A stretch of 6,986 nucleotides of DNA from Deltaproteobacteria bacterium (GTDB taxonomy: Bacteria > Desulfobacterota_C > Deferrisomatia > Deferrisomatales > JACRMM01), in contig JACRCS010000579.1 in assembly GCA_016218905.1 (NCBI GenBank), forward strand, positions 1 through 6,986, written 5' to 3'. How positions within the stretch are numbered: position 1 is the first letter of the stretch; each line of letters starts with the position of its first letter. Below the pieces are notes generated by a model that saw only the letters and a list, made by a program, of their open reading frames with translations, ran no database searches and was not told the origin of the DNA. Positions 6,855 through 6,986 of the stretch are shown piece by piece. The position numbers and the translations under genes are program-made.

Positions 6855-6986
6855 AGCCAGCGAAACACCCTGGGGAGCCAACCTCCCGGCCCTCGCCGCT
6901 TCCCCGCGCCGGGACCGTCGCGACTCGCTGCAGGCCCGCGCCGACCTCGTCGTCGAGGTCGTGAAGGGCGGATTCCTCGAGCTCTG
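6847..6986 (+). CDS. 5' end of fourth operon gene, unidentified, possibly a second permease (partial)
   Basis: An open frame runs from ATG at 6847 to the window edge, giving 46 complete codons. It begins MSEASETPWGANLPALAASP, then a basic stretch RRDRRDS, then an amphipathic-looking segment ADLVVEVVKGGFLELW or C at the cut codon. Third-position G/C is high, as in its neighbours, which supports real coding. I do not recognise the family from these residues. A plausible reading, by position in the operon and by resemblance to the helix that precedes the first membrane segment of the upstream permease, is a second MacB/FtsX-like permease with an extended N-terminus. This is inference. The start is supported by GAGG nine bases upstream and by the overlap with the bridging frame's stop. 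Confidence 0.65.
   Translation, partial: MSEASETPWGANLPALAASPRRDRRDSLQARADLVVEVVKGGFLEL

Noticed and set aside
5354..6868. A 504-codon open frame on the minus strand opposite the permease
   Set aside because: It is antisense to a well-defined permease, is rich in Arg, Glu, Asp and His, and has no domain or credible start.

Overview
The window is GC-rich bacterial DNA, close to 70% G+C by eye. It encodes envelope proteins that imply a diderm (two-membrane) cell: a periplasmic adaptor, a MacB/FtsX-type permease and a kinase with a large periplasmic sensor. Two-propeller Reg_prop kinases beside MacB-like transporters in DNA this GC-rich suggest Acidobacteriota or a similar phylum. That placement is inference only; there is no rRNA or other marker here.

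Left part, minus strand: a 1075-residue membrane histidine kinase (129-3356) has a signal peptide, about 14 beta-propeller blades, a Y_Y_Y domain, one membrane helix, a coiled coil and HisKA/HATPase domains. It carries no receiver or DNA-binding domain, so its response regulator lies elsewhere. Beyond its 3' end, after 75 bp, is the start of a second minus-strand gene (1-53) whose few residues match the N-terminus of COG2403-type predicted GTPases.

Middle: a 175-bp divergent intergenic region (3357-3531) holds a perfect 15-bp palindrome and a separated 10-bp direct repeat. No convincing sigma-70 promoter was found in it.

Right part, plus strand: a compact operon encodes an adaptor (3532-4752), an ABC ATPase (4756-5445) and a MacB/FtsX-like permease (5447-6697). 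The gaps between them are 3 bp and 1 bp. Together they should form a split MacAB-like, ATP-driven tripartite exporter or envelope transporter; no TolC-like channel gene is visible. A fourth gene begins at 6847 and runs off the window.

The most unusual structure is the junction after the permease. A 21-bp segment containing a Shine-Dalgarno-like GAGG, an ATG and an overlapping TGA occurs twice (6677-6697 and 6834-6854, one mismatch). Between the copies lies about 136 bp of GC-rich palindromic sequence. The result is an open 54-codon frame that starts in the permease stop and ends over the next gene's start. It looks like an insertion or duplication that copied a translational-coupling junction and may keep the fourth gene coupled.
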